From assembly GCF_045862785.1 (NCBI RefSeq), contig NZ_BQXO01000002.1, positions 434,001 to 498,000 of the forward strand: a stretch of 64,000 bases of DNA. The letters are read 5' to 3'. Of this stretch, positions 63,787 to 64,000 are shown piece by piece (the first letter of the stretch is position 1; each line of letters opens with the position of its first letter). The translations under genes and the position numbers were made by a program. The notes beneath the pieces are model-generated. The model was not told the origin of the DNA. It searched no databases and saw only the letters and a list, made by a program, of their open reading frames with translations. The DNA is from Furfurilactobacillus curtus. Its GTDB lineage: Bacteria > Bacillota > Bacilli > Lactobacillales > Lactobacillaceae.

Positions 63787-64000
63787 TTAAATTGTGGCGT
63801 GACTTGGGTCAGGTACACCAACGTCAACGGCTTGGTGGGTCAAGTGAGGAAAAATGAAGTGATCGGCGATGCCGGTCAATCCACCTTGGAATAAGAGAGC
63901 GAATAAGGTGCCGATGCCAAGGTTGGTAAATTGGCGGGTGATCGCAAAGGCGAGGATGGCCATCAAGGTCGGTGGAATGTAAGACATCCACATGGCGACT
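63787..64000 (-). CDS. C-terminal part of a membrane protein, truncated by the window
   Basis: The frame is open to the window edge; ATG at 63993 may be internal or the start. About 68 residues, with hydrophobic segments (IPPTLMAILAFAI; LGIGTLFALLFQGGLTGIADHFIF) and a polar tail ending DPSHATI. Not recognised. Confidence 0.5.
   Translation of the reverse strand, partial: VAMWMSYIPPTLMAILAFAITRQFTNLGIGTLFALLFQGGLTGIADHFIFPHLTHQAVDVGVPDPSHATI

Overview
The window reads as a chromosomal segment of a low-to-mid GC lactic acid bacterium, most probably of the Lactiplantibacillus (L. plantarum) group. This rests on a WxL/DUF916 surface-complex cluster, a heterodimeric LacL/LacM beta-galactosidase, a LysM protein ending in NGWW, an EmrB-type exporter paired with a DUF4811-like protein, and an Opp operon with two binding proteins. 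The species call is inference from gene content, since no rRNA or tRNA gene is present.

Layout. 1-624 is the end of a PotD-like gene. 725-4134 (minus) is a three-gene WxL surface cluster. 4362-6074 (minus) is an amino acid permease behind a long leader with a candidate leader peptide and terminator/antiterminator. 6373-8898 holds a guanylate-kinase-like protein, a Fur-family regulator and two membrane-anchored proteins of unknown role. 9057-11945 is a glutamine-type ABC transporter. 12367-13891 has a small ORF and HflX. 14123-22603 is the Opp oligopeptide system (two OppA paralogues, a small unknown gene, then OppBCDF). 23031-23317 is a tandem 120-bp repeat. 23419-29050 has an esterase, a histidine phosphatase, a CPA2 antiporter and a DedA protein. 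29545-36712 has HelD, CoaA, an MFS transporter, a LysM protein and an APC permease. Then come transketolase (37182), a serine-rich-repeat surface protein (39696), an EmrB/DUF4811 pair with a divergent MerR regulator (42261-45227), lacLM (46094-48929) and mprF (49103).

52026-61492 is a polysaccharide locus: epimerase, phosphoglycosyltransferase, four glycosyltransferases, a Stealth-type sugar phosphotransferase, a Wzy-like polymerase and a Wzx flippase. It is visibly more AT-rich than its flanks and carries no chain-length or tyrosine-kinase regulators in the window. rfbB follows after a 670-base gap. The window closes with a VOC protein and the end of a membrane protein.

The most unusual signals are: the leader ORF whose last codons repeat the 5' arm of a terminator upstream of the permease; three families of structured intergenic repeats, one with perfect 10-bp terminal inverted repeats; a terminator hairpin embedded antisense inside the end of potD; a palindrome formed by the two -35 boxes of the merR/emrB divergent promoters; and a YxxxK to YxxxE change in the first gene of the polysaccharide locus.
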